From contig NZ_FOFS01000005.1 in the NCBI RefSeq assembly GCF_900111015.1, positions 62,001 to 126,000 on the forward strand: a stretch of DNA of 64,000 nt, in the 5' to 3' direction. Positions within the stretch are counted from its first letter, which is position 1. Each line of letters begins with the position of its first letter. This DNA is from Solimonas aquatica. GTDB taxonomy: Bacteria; Pseudomonadota; Gammaproteobacteria; Nevskiales; Nevskiaceae. The notes under the pieces are model-generated. The model made no database searches and had not been told where the DNA came from. It saw only the letters and a program-made list of their open reading frames with translations. This document shows, piece after piece, positions 35,207-43,109 of the stretch. A program made the position numbers and the translations under genes.

Positions 35207-35839
35207 CTACTGCGGCCGGTAACGCAGCAGCAGCACGCCAAAGCCCAGGAAGATGGCGCCGGTGAGGCGGTCGAACAGCCGCCGCAGCGCCGGCCGCGAC
35301 AGATGGCGGCGCAGCTGCTGTCCGCCGAAGGCGTATGTCAGATACCAGAACAGCTCGCAGAGGCCGAAGCTGGCCACCAGCAACGCAAACTGCGGCAGCT
35401 GCGGCTGCGTGCGGTTCACGAACTGCGGCAGAAACGCGGTGGCGAACAGCAGCAGCTTGGGATTGCTCAGCGACACCAGCAACCCGCCGCGAAACAGGCT
35501 GGCGCGGCTCAGGCTGCCGCCGAGCAGATTGGATTCGTTCACATCCAGCGGCGCATCCCCGCTGCGCCAGCTGCGGATGCCCAGCCACAGCAGATAGGCC
35601 ACGCCCGCATAGCGCAGCGCCTCGAACACCCTGGGCGAAGCCAGCAGCAGCGCCCCCAGGCCCGCTGCCGAAGCGCAGAGCACCAGCAGCACGGCGCTCA
35701 GGCAACCCGCCATCGCCGGCCAGCTGCGTCGCGCGCCCACGCTCACGCTGCGCGAAAGGATGTGCAGCATGTTCGGCCCCGGCGTGCCGCAGAGCAGGAA
35801 CACCGTCACCACAAACAACCACCACGTGCTCAGGCTCAT
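35207..35839 (-). CDS. LysE/RhtB-family amino-acid exporter
   Basis: 210 aa with five to six transmembrane segments. The N-terminal signature TPGPNMLHILSRSVSVGARR (the LysE/RhtB TPGPN motif) and LLVSLSNPKLLLFATAFLPQFV are intact. It would export amino acids or homoserine-lactone-like compounds; substrate unknown. It is convergent with the SLATT-like gene, with stop codons 8 bp apart. Confidence 0.92.
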   Translation of the reverse strand: MSLSTWWLFVVTVFLLCGTPGPNMLHILSRSVSVGARRSWPAMAGCLSAVLLVLCASAAGLGALLLASPRVFEALRYAGVAYLLWLGIRSWRSGDAPLDVNESNLLGGSLSRASLFRGGLLVSLSNPKLLLFATAFLPQFVNRTQPQLPQFALLVASFGLCELFWYLTYAFGGQQLRRHLSRPALRRLFDRLTGAIFLGFGVLLLRYRPQ

Positions 35840-35971
35840 GGCCGCTTTACTCAGGGCGGATCGCGATCCGGTGAATTAGAACGTGCCAGCGCGGCGGGAT
35901 GGAAGCGTTCATCGCGCCTGGGCGGATCAGCTTTTGTTGGGGAGGCCTGGCGGCGCAGGCGCTCGCTTCAT

Positions 35972-36151
35972 CGTCGCGACGCGGCCAGCGAGAGGAGCGC
36001 TGCCCGCAGACGCGCACCAGCCCAGCCTGTCATGCCCGCGATTGCGGGCATCCAGTGCTCAGGCGCAAAGCGCGCTTGTGCCGGCACGCCCTGGATTCCC
36101 GCTTGCGCGGGAATGACAGCGGGAACCGCGCAGAACGAGCGTTCGCCGCAG
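35972..36151. repeat. ~180-bp direct repeat, copy 1 (left of DUF4386 gene)
   Basis: Starts GTCGCGACGCGGCCAGCGAG, contains two short palindromes (GTCATGCCCGCGATTGCGGG near 36032 and TTCCCGCTTGCGCGGGAA near 36097) and ends near GCCGCAG. It matches 37031-37217 along its whole length with scattered differences. No transposase is associated. Outside the copy, the 434-bp gap before the DUF4386 gene contains nothing else I can support. Confidence 0.85.
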
Positions 36152-36273
36152 GGCGGCTTGGCGGCACAAGCTGCGTCTGCTTTGATGCGGCCCAGCCCTC
36201 GCAAACGACAGCGACGATGCCTTAGGGTGAAGCGCCGCGCACCGCGTCCGAGACCAGAGCCAGGAGAGAGACG

Positions 36274-36984
36274 ATGCATCCAGCCTCCGATTCCTTCACC
36301 GCCCTGCGCGCGCAGGCGCGTCGCGCCGGGCTGCTGTATCTGGCGGTGGCGCTGATTGCGCCCTGGGGCCTGGTCTATGCGCCCAACAAGCTGTTCGTGG
36401 CCGGCGATCCCGCCGCCACCGCCGCCGCGCTGGCCGCCGGGGAATGGCTGCTGCGCCTGGGCATTGCCACGGAGCTGCTGCACCAGACCATCGAAGTGTT
36501 TCTGGTGCTGGCCCTGTATCGCCTGCTGGCACCGGTGCGCGAACCCTGGGCGCGACTGATGGCGGTGCTGGGGCTGCTGCCGATTCCCATCGCCTTTCTC
36601 AACACGGTGAGCGAATTCGGCGTGCTGCTGCTGCTCAAGGACGCCGCGCTGTCTGCCGCCTTCTCCGGACCGCAGCGCGACGCGCTGCTGTATCTGCTGA
36701 TGCGCCTGCACGGTGCGGGCCTGAGCGTGGCCTCGGTGTTCTGGGGCTTGTGGCTGCTGCCCTTGGGCGCGCTGAGCATCCGCAGCGGTTTCATCCCGCG
36801 CTGGATCGGCATCGGCGTGATCATCGCGGGCCTGGGCTATGTGCTGGACGTGGCAATCCGCGTGCTGGCGCCGACGCTCAGCGCCACGCTGAGCAGCGTG
36901 GTCACGCCGCTGCAATCGCTGGAGCTGCTGATCATTCTCTGGCTCGCCGTGTTTGGCGCACGCAAGCCCAGTCAGGGCGCTTGA
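36274..36984 (+). CDS. DUF4386 integral membrane protein
   Basis: 236 aa with six hydrophobic helices and almost no soluble part. The pattern (ARRAGLLYLAVALIAPWGLVY, LHQTIEVFLVLALYRLL, LHGAGLSVASVFWGLWLLPLG) fits DUF4386, a family of unknown function. SD-like AGGAGAG lies 8 bp upstream. The gene is flanked by two ~180-bp direct repeats, so it may have arrived or been duplicated as a unit. Confidence 0.85.
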   Translation: MHPASDSFTALRAQARRAGLLYLAVALIAPWGLVYAPNKLFVAGDPAATAAALAAGEWLLRLGIATELLHQTIEVFLVLALYRLLAPVREPWARLMAVLGLLPIPIAFLNTVSEFGVLLLLKDAALSAAFSGPQRDALLYLLMRLHGAGLSVASVFWGLWLLPLGALSIRSGFIPRWIGIGVIIAGLGYVLDVAIRVLAPTLSATLSSVVTPLQSLELLIILWLAVFGARKPSQGA

Positions 36985-37030
36985 GCGCCCGCTTTCTGCA
37001 GCGCGGCGCAAGTGCTCTTCACCCGCGCCC

Positions 37031-37217
37031 CGTCGCCAAGCGGCCAGCGAGAGGGGCCGTGCCTGCAGGCGCGCATCAGCACCAGCCTGTCATGCCCGCG
37101 AACGCGGGCATCCAGTGATCAGAAGCAGGCCGCGCTTGTGGCGGCAAAGCCTGGAATCACGCTTGCGCGGGAATGACAGCGGGAACCGCGCGGCGCGAGC
37201 AAGCGAGCACGCCGCAG
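37031..37217. repeat. ~180-bp direct repeat, copy 2 (right of DUF4386 gene)
   Basis: Same order of elements as 35972-36151, in the same orientation: GCGGCCAGCGAGAGG, then GTCATGCCCGCG, GCGGGCATCCAGTG, CGCGCTTGTG, CTTGCGCGGGAATGACAGCG and GGAACCGCGC. The palindromic ends GTCATNCCCGC recur at 31153 and 42910 in shorter form. Confidence 0.85.
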
Positions 37218-37224
37218 CCCCTCC

Positions 37225-37524
37225 TCAGCCCGTCCCCGGCATCGCCGGCGCGCGCAGGCCTTCCAGCCAGTACGTCGCGCTCCAGGACTGATTGCCGATG
37301 GTGCGCGTGAGCGTGCGGATGATGGTGTCGGCGTCCGGCGGCACCGGCCGTTCGCGCACATCCACCCAGCGGCAGACCAGGTCGGCCTGCGTATCGTGCA
37401 GGCGCAGCCCGTGGGCGCGCAGCAGCAGCAGCTGACGCTCCAGCGTCTGCGCGTCTTCACCGGCGGCATTCATATGGGCCAGCGCGCGCGTTTCGGCCAG
37501 CGTGGGGAAATGGGGGTCGGACAT
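37225..37524 (-). CDS. Hypothetical small protein
   Basis: 99 aa, soluble, with no signal peptide. Features: LAETRALAHMNAAGEDAQTLERQLLLLRAHGLRLHDTQAD, a charged mid-region (CRWVDVRERPVPPDAD) and WSATYWLEGLRAP at the end. I do not recognise a family. It stands alone between a direct repeat and the divergent spermidine-synthase-like gene. The amino-acid composition looks like a real protein rather than an antisense frame. Confidence 0.55.
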   Translation of the reverse strand: MSDPHFPTLAETRALAHMNAAGEDAQTLERQLLLLRAHGLRLHDTQADLVCRWVDVRERPVPPDADTIIRTLTRTIGNQSWSATYWLEGLRAPAMPGTG

Positions 37525-37768
37525 CGCATCCTCGAACGTGGGTGAGGCCGGACGCGAGGCGACTGCGGGCGGCTGGGCTGGGGGCCCGACAATTGCAATG
37601 CGCGGAGCATGCCAGCTTGCGCGGTGCAGCGCCTGCCGCGGCTGCGCGCGACGGCGCCCCGCGTGATCACGCCAGCCTGTCGCGGCGCGGCCGGGACGCT
37701 ACACTCCACGACCTTTTTCCTGCGCCCGGCCGGCACGCAGCGACCGCGCGCACCTTTTCAAGCACACC

Positions 37769-38647
37769 ATGTCCGATTCAAAGAAGGATGCGCGCGCCAG
37801 AGGCGGCTGGCTCAAGCTGCCGGCCAAGCCGCTGTCCGAACCCGGAACCCTCTGGCTGAAGGAGCGCGCCAACGCGCCGGTGCCCGAGCTGCTGGAACAG
37901 CTGCGCAGCGGCGAATACGGCAAGCCCTTCGTCATCGACGACGGCAAGACCCGCCGCCTGCATTTCAATCTGGACTATGTGCAGAGCGAGATGCACCTCA
38001 ACGAGCCTTGCACGCTGAAGTTCGCCTACACGCGCAAGATGATGGCCTTTCTGCTGTTCGTGCCGCGCCCCAAGCACGTGGTCGCCGTGGGCCTGGGCGG
38101 CGGCTCACTGGTGAAGTTCTGCCACCGCGAACTGCCCAAGACCCGCATCACCGCCATCGAAGTGGACGCCAACGTCATCGCCTTCAGCGAGCTGTTTGAA
38201 GTGCCGCAGAACGATCCGCGCCTGCGCATCATCCACGCCGACGCGGCGGAATATCTGCAGGACGCCGAGGAAGCGGCCGACGCGATCCTGATCGACGGTT
38301 GCGACAAGCACGGCGTGGCGCCGGCCTTCTGCAGCGAAGCCTTCTACCGCAGCGTGGCCGCGCGCCTGAGCCGCAAGGGCCTGATGGTGATGAACATCAT
38401 CGGCCGCGCCACCGTGCTGGAGCAGCACCTGCGCTGCATCGCCAGCGCCTTCGCCGGCCGCGTGATGGTGATCCGCGTGCGCGAAGGCGGAAACCGCCTG
38501 GTGTTCGCCTTCAAGGCCGCGATGTACAGCCCGGACTGGCTGGAGATACAGGACATCGCCAAGACGCTTGAAGAACAGCACGGCCTGGACTTCGGAAAGT
38601 TTGCGCGGCAGCTGCGCGCGAGCCGGCAGTTTCAGGCGATGGGCTGA
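37769..38647 (+). CDS. Spermidine synthase-like (SpeE-type) methyltransferase-fold protein
   Basis: 292 aa. The Rossmann core is clear: VVAVGLGGGSLVKFCHRELP (glycine-rich cofactor loop), ITAIEVDANVIAFSELFEVP (acidic residue at the end of beta-2), LRIIHADAAEYL and ADAILIDGCDKHG. This is the spermidine-synthase/spermine-synthase fold, but an N-terminal tetramerisation domain is short and no speD or speA gene is near. It may be a real aminopropyltransferase or a related enzyme. No regulatory feature is obvious. Confidence 0.85.
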   Translation: MSDSKKDARARGGWLKLPAKPLSEPGTLWLKERANAPVPELLEQLRSGEYGKPFVIDDGKTRRLHFNLDYVQSEMHLNEPCTLKFAYTRKMMAFLLFVPRPKHVVAVGLGGGSLVKFCHRELPKTRITAIEVDANVIAFSELFEVPQNDPRLRIIHADAAEYLQDAEEAADAILIDGCDKHGVAPAFCSEAFYRSVAARLSRKGLMVMNIIGRATVLEQHLRCIASAFAGRVMVIRVREGGNRLVFAFKAAMYSPDWLEIQDIAKTLEEQHGLDFGKFARQLRASRQFQAMG

Positions 38648-38656
38648 AAGCGACGC

Positions 38657-39073
38657 TCAGGCAGCGGACTTTGCGGCCTGCAGCTGCTGATACACGCCCA
38701 GCCGATCCGTGATCTGCCAATGCCCCGCGAGCCGGTCGCCTTCGAAGAAGTAGGCCGTGGCGCCGGACATGAAGATGCGCTTCTGCGTCGCGGCAAAGCC
38801 CGGCAGCTCGCCCTGATGCGTGGCGGACCACAGCCAGGTCACCACCACCGCATCACCATCGGCAAACAGCCGCTGGATGTCGAAGTGCTGATCCGGGAAG
38901 GCGGCCCGCAGCGTCCGCACGCGCGCCTTGTAAGCCGTGAGGTCCAGCTCACGACCCTCCCAGGGATCACCCGGGTCATGGAAGATCTTGTACTTCGGCG
39001 CGATATACCGCTCCGCCGCCTCGGCATCGCCCTGGCTCCAGACTTCTGAGTCCCGGATTCCGCTGCGCTGCAT
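38657..39073 (-). CDS. SnoaL-like ester cyclase family protein, N-terminus probably replaced by a repeat
   Basis: 138 aa. The body is typical of the NTF2/SnoaL polyketide-cyclase-like family: EVWSQGDAEAAERYIAPKYKIFHDPGDPWEG, HFDIQRLFADGDAVVVTWLWSATHQGEL and GDRLAGHWQITDRLG. Relatives carry about 10-15 more residues before EVWSQGD. Here the first eight codons (MQRSGIRD) come from an intergenic repeat (39052-39080) that recurs at 49866-49955, so the original start seems to have been cut off. It may still be translated from the ATG in the repeat, but could be a decayed gene. Confidence 0.65.
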   Translation of the reverse strand: MQRSGIRDSEVWSQGDAEAAERYIAPKYKIFHDPGDPWEGRELDLTAYKARVRTLRAAFPDQHFDIQRLFADGDAVVVTWLWSATHQGELPGFAATQKRIFMSGATAYFFEGDRLAGHWQITDRLGVYQQLQAAKSAA

Positions 39074-39080
39074 CCGGGCT
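39052..39080. repeat. Copy of the AGCGCAGCGCAATCCGGG-family repeat
   Basis: CCCGGATTCCGCTGCGCTGC followed by ATCCGGGCT, one arm of the element found as an inverted pair at 49866-49955. It joins directly to the ester-cyclase-like coding sequence. Beyond it, 39090-39225 contains an unexplained stretch with a short open frame on the minus strand that I could not identify. Confidence 0.85.
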
Positions 39081-39283
39081 TGCTTGGTTCGAAAACCAGT
39101 TCAGCGGTTCGGCGCGTCAACTGCCTGCAGAGCCAAAACTTCGCTGGCTCCTTTATGGCTGCAGCCTGCTTCTCGTCGAGGACACCATCAACACAGGGTT
39201 TGTCATAGTGAAAGGCCCATTGTAGAGATGACAAGCTACGATCAGCACCCCCAAAGGGTGCTCCGGGCTGAACCACCACACAC

Positions 39284-39589
39284 CTACTGCGCAGCCGGAA
39301 CAGCCGTCAGCTTTACGCCCAGCGCCAGGCACACGCGCTGCACGGTATCGAAGCGAGGCTGTGCGCCGGGCCGCAGCGCTTTGTAAAGCGCCTCGCGGGT
39401 GATGCCGGCCATCTCTGCCACTTGCGACATGCCGCGCGCGCGCGCGACAACACCCAGGGCATGGGCCAGTTCTGAGGGGTCTTGGTCCTCGATGACCAGT
39501 GTCAGATATTCGGCAATCGCTTCTTCACTCTCCAGATGTTCGGTGATGTCGAACTCCGGCAATTCCGAAACCTTTACCTTCTTGCGCAT
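39284..39589 (-). CDS. Antitoxin of a HI1420-type addiction module (HTH)
   Basis: 101 aa from ATG 39589. N-terminal MRKKVKVSELPEFDITEHLESEEAIAEYL is the conserved start of the HigA-like 'addiction module antidote protein' family; the C-terminal half is a helix-turn-helix (RARGMSQVAEMAGITREALYKAL, then FDTVQRVCLALGVKL). It neutralises the upstream toxin and represses the operon. It begins 4 bp after the toxin stop; toxin-first order is typical of this family. Confidence 0.92.
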   Translation of the reverse strand: MRKKVKVSELPEFDITEHLESEEAIAEYLTLVIEDQDPSELAHALGVVARARGMSQVAEMAGITREALYKALRPGAQPRFDTVQRVCLALGVKLTAVPAAQ

Positions 39590-39593
39590 TGCT

Positions 39594-39896
39594 TCAGTCC
39601 TCAAGCGTGGCTGCCAGCAGCTTCGCCTTGACGATATCCTTGGCCTGTGTGGACTTATCGCCGCCACCGAGCATCACAATCAGCGCCGAACCTCGCTGCA
39701 CAAAGTACATCCGCCAACCAGGCCCGAAGTCTTCACGAAATTCGCTGACGCCTTCACCGACCGGTTGCACGTCACCGAACAAGCCACGCTGTGCCTTGTC
39801 CAGTCGCCTGGCCAGACGCAGTCGCGTCTTTGAGTCTTTGATGCCAGACAACCAGACTGCGAACTCAGGTAGCTGGCGAATCGTGAATGTAGCCAT
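39594..39896 (-). CDS. RelE/HigB-superfamily toxin of a HI1419-type addiction module
   Basis: 100 aa from ATG 39896; upstream in-frame codons are not family-like. Motifs: FTIRQLPEFAVWLSGIKDSKTRLRLARRL, FGDVQPVGEGVSEFREDFGPGWRMYFVQRG and LGGGDKSTQAKDI, the pattern of RelE-like mRNA interferases (ribosome-dependent cleavage is the family expectation). It is followed by the antitoxin. A perfect 16-bp palindrome lies immediately before its start codon. Confidence 0.92.
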   Translation of the reverse strand: MATFTIRQLPEFAVWLSGIKDSKTRLRLARRLDKAQRGLFGDVQPVGEGVSEFREDFGPGWRMYFVQRGSALIVMLGGGDKSTQAKDIVKAKLLAATLED

Positions 39897-39897
39897 A

Positions 39898-39913
39898 GTA
39901 ATCGACCGATTAC
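39898..39913. promoter_or_regulatory. Perfect palindrome at the toxin start, likely autoregulatory operator
   Basis: GTAATCG-AC-CGATTAC, two 7-bp arms with a 2-bp centre, ending one base upstream of the toxin ATG. Its position overlaps the ribosome-binding region, so an antitoxin or complex bound here would block transcription close to the start. No normal Shine-Dalgarno is visible between it and the ATG. Confidence 0.65.
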
Positions 39914-39984
39914 AACGACACAAGCTATTCAGAATCGACCGGTTGGTGCCAACGCCCTGCGTTCCAGCAGCCCCAACTGCCCTG

Positions 39985-42762
39985 TCACATCCCAATCCTC
40001 CTCAACTCCTGCCCGGACGCGATGTGCTCGAAGTATTCCATCACGCCCTGCGACTGCGATTTGCGAAGGTAGTCACGCGCTCGTTCGGTCTTGCCTTCGG
40101 CCAGGTAGCGTTCGCCGAGGTAGAAGTAGGCTTCGCAGAGTTGGGCCTGGCCTTGTTCGCCCTGGCCGGCGGCGCGTAGCACGCTGTCTTCGTCGCTGGC
40201 ACCGCGCAGGTAGTCGATCAGCGGGCGCGGCCAGTCCTTGGGTAGCTCGCCATCGAGATAGGGCTGCATCGCCTTCTGCGGGTCATCACCGGCGTTGCGG
40301 GCGGCCAGGGCCAGCAGAATCAAGGGATAGCCTCTGCGCTGCTGCGCGCTGTCTTTGAGCAGATCACGCAGATCGGCCTGCGCAGCGGGGTAGTCGCGCA
40401 TCAGGTACAGCGCTTGCGCGCGGGTGGACAGGGCGCCGAGATTGCCGGGACTGGCGTTGATGGCGCGGCTGCTGAACACCACGGCGCGCGGCAGTTCGCC
40501 CAGCGCGGTGGCGTTGACCGCGCTGGATTCGAGTATTTCCGGCGCATTGGGCGTGAGCTTGAGCGCGGCCTTGAAGTCTTCCGCGGCGTCCTGATAGCGG
40601 CCGATGTTGTCGTAGTCCACGCCGCGCGCATGCAGGGCCTGCGCCAGCTGCGCGGGCGACAGGCGTCCGCCCTTGATCTTCCAGCCCAGCACCAGCGTTT
40701 CAATATAGGCCTCGCGCTGCAGCTTGGTGCTCAGCTTGGGCGTGCCCCGGTCCAGATCGCGGGCTGCGCTCTGCAGCTCCGTCATCAGCTTGGGCAGCTG
40801 CTCCAGCGGAATCGCGGAGACGTTGCTGGACCAACCCAGCTGCGGCCAGAGCTTGCTCAGCTTGCTGGTATAGGCATTCCATTCGCCGGGCTGCACCTCG
40901 TCGTTGAGAAAGCGCAGCTGGCCCAGAAACTCGGCGTGGCGCGCGCTGCTGTTGAGTTCGATGTGCAGGGCGAAGTGCGAATCACCGTCGTCGAAGCGCT
41001 CGGTGTGGGGCTTGGCAAAGGCGTCTTCGGCGAAGTCGACGCTGATGCGCTGCTCGAAGCTGGCGGGCGCGCCCAGGTAATAGCTGTCCTTGCGCGACTG
41101 CGTGCTGGTCAGGCGCAGCAGATCGGCCAGCATCCAGTAGCTGAAGTCGGCGCGCAGCAGCTTCTGATCGGGAAAGCTCCAGAACTCGGGAATGACAAAC
41201 TGCTGCACCACGGTCAGCTCGTTGTCGCCAGGGCTTTCTTCGATGCGCAGCGGCGCGCTGCTCTTGAGCGAGGGATACACGCGCACGTAGGACTGATTGA
41301 GCGCCTGCTCCACGCGCTCGCTGCCGTTGCTGGCCATGGCAGCGCGCACCGCCTCCGCACCGTCACCGCGATAGCGGATGCGCGATTCCAGCTGTGCGCC
41401 ATCGGCAAAGCGCTGCACGCGGAAGCGGTCGCTGACTGTGATGCTGGTCTGGCGGTCGGCGACGGGCAGCAGCAAGAGCTCCTGGCTGTCGGCGCCGAGC
41501 AGCAGGCCGCGCTCGAAGCTCAGGGCCTGGCGGCTGTCCAGGCCGCCAGTCTGGTAGTTGCGCGTGCCGTCCAGGTAATAGCTCTTGCCCTTGAGATCCA
41601 CGCGCGCAATCACGTGGTCGAAAGCCAGCGGGCTGGGCGGCAGCTCGCTGACATGCCGATGCAGGCTTTGTGAAACCAGCAGCGGCGTGGCGTCCAGATC
41701 CAGGCGCCGCGCCAGCGCCAGCAGCAGCGCCACCTTGTCCTTGCAGTCGCCGAAGCGCTGCGCCAGCACTTTCTCCGGCGCGCTGGGCCGATGCGTGCCG
41801 GTGCCCACTTCGGTGCCGAAGTAGCGGATGTCCTGCTGCACGAAGCGCAGTGCCGCCAGCAGCTGCGCCTCGGGCGTGGCGTTGCCGCGCCTGAAGCTTT
41901 GCGCCAGCGCGTCCAGCGTCGTGCCGCTGGCCTTGGGCTCGGCAAACTGCGCGCGGCCCCAGGCCGCCACCTCGCGCCAGTCGGCAAACTCGCTGGTCCA
42001 GATCTGATGCTTGAGCAGCTGATCCATGGCCGCGCCGCCATCCAGCTGCAGCTGCGGCACATCGTTCTGGGTGAACTGCGTATCACGCAGGCCGTCCTGC
42101 AGCTTGTCGCTGCGGCTCATGCCTGGGGCACTACGGAAGGCGATGCTGCGCTCGGCCGGCGCCAGCACGCGGTAGCGCAGCGACATCACCGGGCCATAGG
42201 GCGAGCCGGCGTAATCGACGTCAACGAGGCGGCCTTCAAACACCGGATTGTCGCCGCGCAGGCTGTAGTCGTATTCCAGCTCATCGCCCACGCGCACATC
42301 GTCCACCACGATGGAGGCGGTGATGCGGCCGTCATACATGCGCTGTTCCAGCTGCGTCTCGCGCTGCAGCAGCTGGATGCGCTTGCGGTCGATGCGGTTG
42401 TAGCGCTGACCGTTGCGGAGGATGTCGATGCGGTGCAGCACCAGATGCTGGAAGTCCGGCTCGAACTGGATCTGGATCTGCGCCGCCGTGCTCAAGCCGG
42501 CGGCGTCGCGCACCACGCGCAGCACGTGCACGTAGCGCTCCAGCTGTGCCTTGCCCACGCGCAGCTGATCGTCCACCAGGCGGTAGTACATGGGCGCGTC
42601 CGGCGTGGCGCCGCCGCGTACAGCCGGCAGCACCCAGGCGGGCGTGGGCTCCACGGTGTAGCCGGGCGCATCGGCGGCGGATGAGGCGGTGGGGGCGGTT
42701 TCGGCGGCCTGGCTGGCGAAGGCGGGCAGCAGCAGCAACAGCAAGCGAAGAGTGGTTTTCAC
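39985..42762 (-). CDS. Exported DUF3857 / transglutaminase-like / TPR protein
   Basis: 925 aa from GTG 42762, chosen because it yields a signal peptide (TTLRLLLLLLPAFASQAAE); the frame stays open to 43044 but that part is repeat-derived. Residues ~50-250 are DUF3857 (YVHVLRVVRDAAGL, RKRIQLLQRETQLEQRMYDG). Residues ~330-430 are a transglutaminase-like fold with RFGDCKDKVALLLALARR (Cys), FDHVIARV (His) and YLDGT (Asp), so the triad is intact. The C-terminus (~630-900) has TPR repeats (DNIGRYQDAAEDFKAAL). Periplasmic; substrate unknown. Confidence 0.88.
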   Translation of the reverse strand: MKTTLRLLLLLLPAFASQAAETAPTASSAADAPGYTVEPTPAWVLPAVRGGATPDAPMYYRLVDDQLRVGKAQLERYVHVLRVVRDAAGLSTAAQIQIQFEPDFQHLVLHRIDILRNGQRYNRIDRKRIQLLQRETQLEQRMYDGRITASIVVDDVRVGDELEYDYSLRGDNPVFEGRLVDVDYAGSPYGPVMSLRYRVLAPAERSIAFRSAPGMSRSDKLQDGLRDTQFTQNDVPQLQLDGGAAMDQLLKHQIWTSEFADWREVAAWGRAQFAEPKASGTTLDALAQSFRRGNATPEAQLLAALRFVQQDIRYFGTEVGTGTHRPSAPEKVLAQRFGDCKDKVALLLALARRLDLDATPLLVSQSLHRHVSELPPSPLAFDHVIARVDLKGKSYYLDGTRNYQTGGLDSRQALSFERGLLLGADSQELLLLPVADRQTSITVSDRFRVQRFADGAQLESRIRYRGDGAEAVRAAMASNGSERVEQALNQSYVRVYPSLKSSAPLRIEESPGDNELTVVQQFVIPEFWSFPDQKLLRADFSYWMLADLLRLTSTQSRKDSYYLGAPASFEQRISVDFAEDAFAKPHTERFDDGDSHFALHIELNSSARHAEFLGQLRFLNDEVQPGEWNAYTSKLSKLWPQLGWSSNVSAIPLEQLPKLMTELQSAARDLDRGTPKLSTKLQREAYIETLVLGWKIKGGRLSPAQLAQALHARGVDYDNIGRYQDAAEDFKAALKLTPNAPEILESSAVNATALGELPRAVVFSSRAINASPGNLGALSTRAQALYLMRDYPAAQADLRDLLKDSAQQRRGYPLILLALAARNAGDDPQKAMQPYLDGELPKDWPRPLIDYLRGASDEDSVLRAAGQGEQGQAQLCEAYFYLGERYLAEGKTERARDYLRKSQSQGVMEYFEHIASGQELRRIGM

Positions 42763-42909
42763 TGGCGGACACGGATCGACGATGGTGCTGATGCTCACCC
42801 TAATCGCTGGCCCGGCGGCAAACAACTTTGCGCGTGGGCCTGAAGTGCGGCCGGTCTCATCGGGCCAGCCCGGCGCAGCGGGTCGGGCCTGCGGCGCCTG
42901 CCGTTCCTT

Positions 42910-42935
42910 GTCATTCCCGCGCAAGCGGGAATGAC
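42910..42935. repeat. GTCATTCCCGC palindrome
   Basis: GTCATTCCCGC-GCAA-GCGGGAATGAC, a perfect hairpin between the divergent DUF3857 and hydrolase genes. It is the short form of the palindromes found inside the 35972 and 37031 repeats. Confidence 0.85.
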
Positions 42936-43109
42936 GAGAAATGTCGCGTAAGACGGATGACCCGCCTTGCCCGGACGCACCAGCCTGCGCCCCTGGCCGC
43001 GATTGCATTGGCGCGGCCCTGCATGCGTTTTCGCAATCGGTCACTTTCGCGGCGCGAGGCTGCTAGGCTGCCTGGCTCTCGCTTTGTCATGCGCCTTGAT
43101 CCGACTCAC

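Noticed and set aside
35972-37217. Composite transposon around the DUF4386 gene
   Set aside because: The flanking repeats encode no transposase and I see no clear target-site duplication; kept only as a repeat-bracketed gene.
38839-39279. 146-codon minus-strand frame over the ester-cyclase-like gene
   Set aside because: Its second half is an out-of-frame reading of that gene; only the first ~55 codons might be a remnant, noted as a finding.
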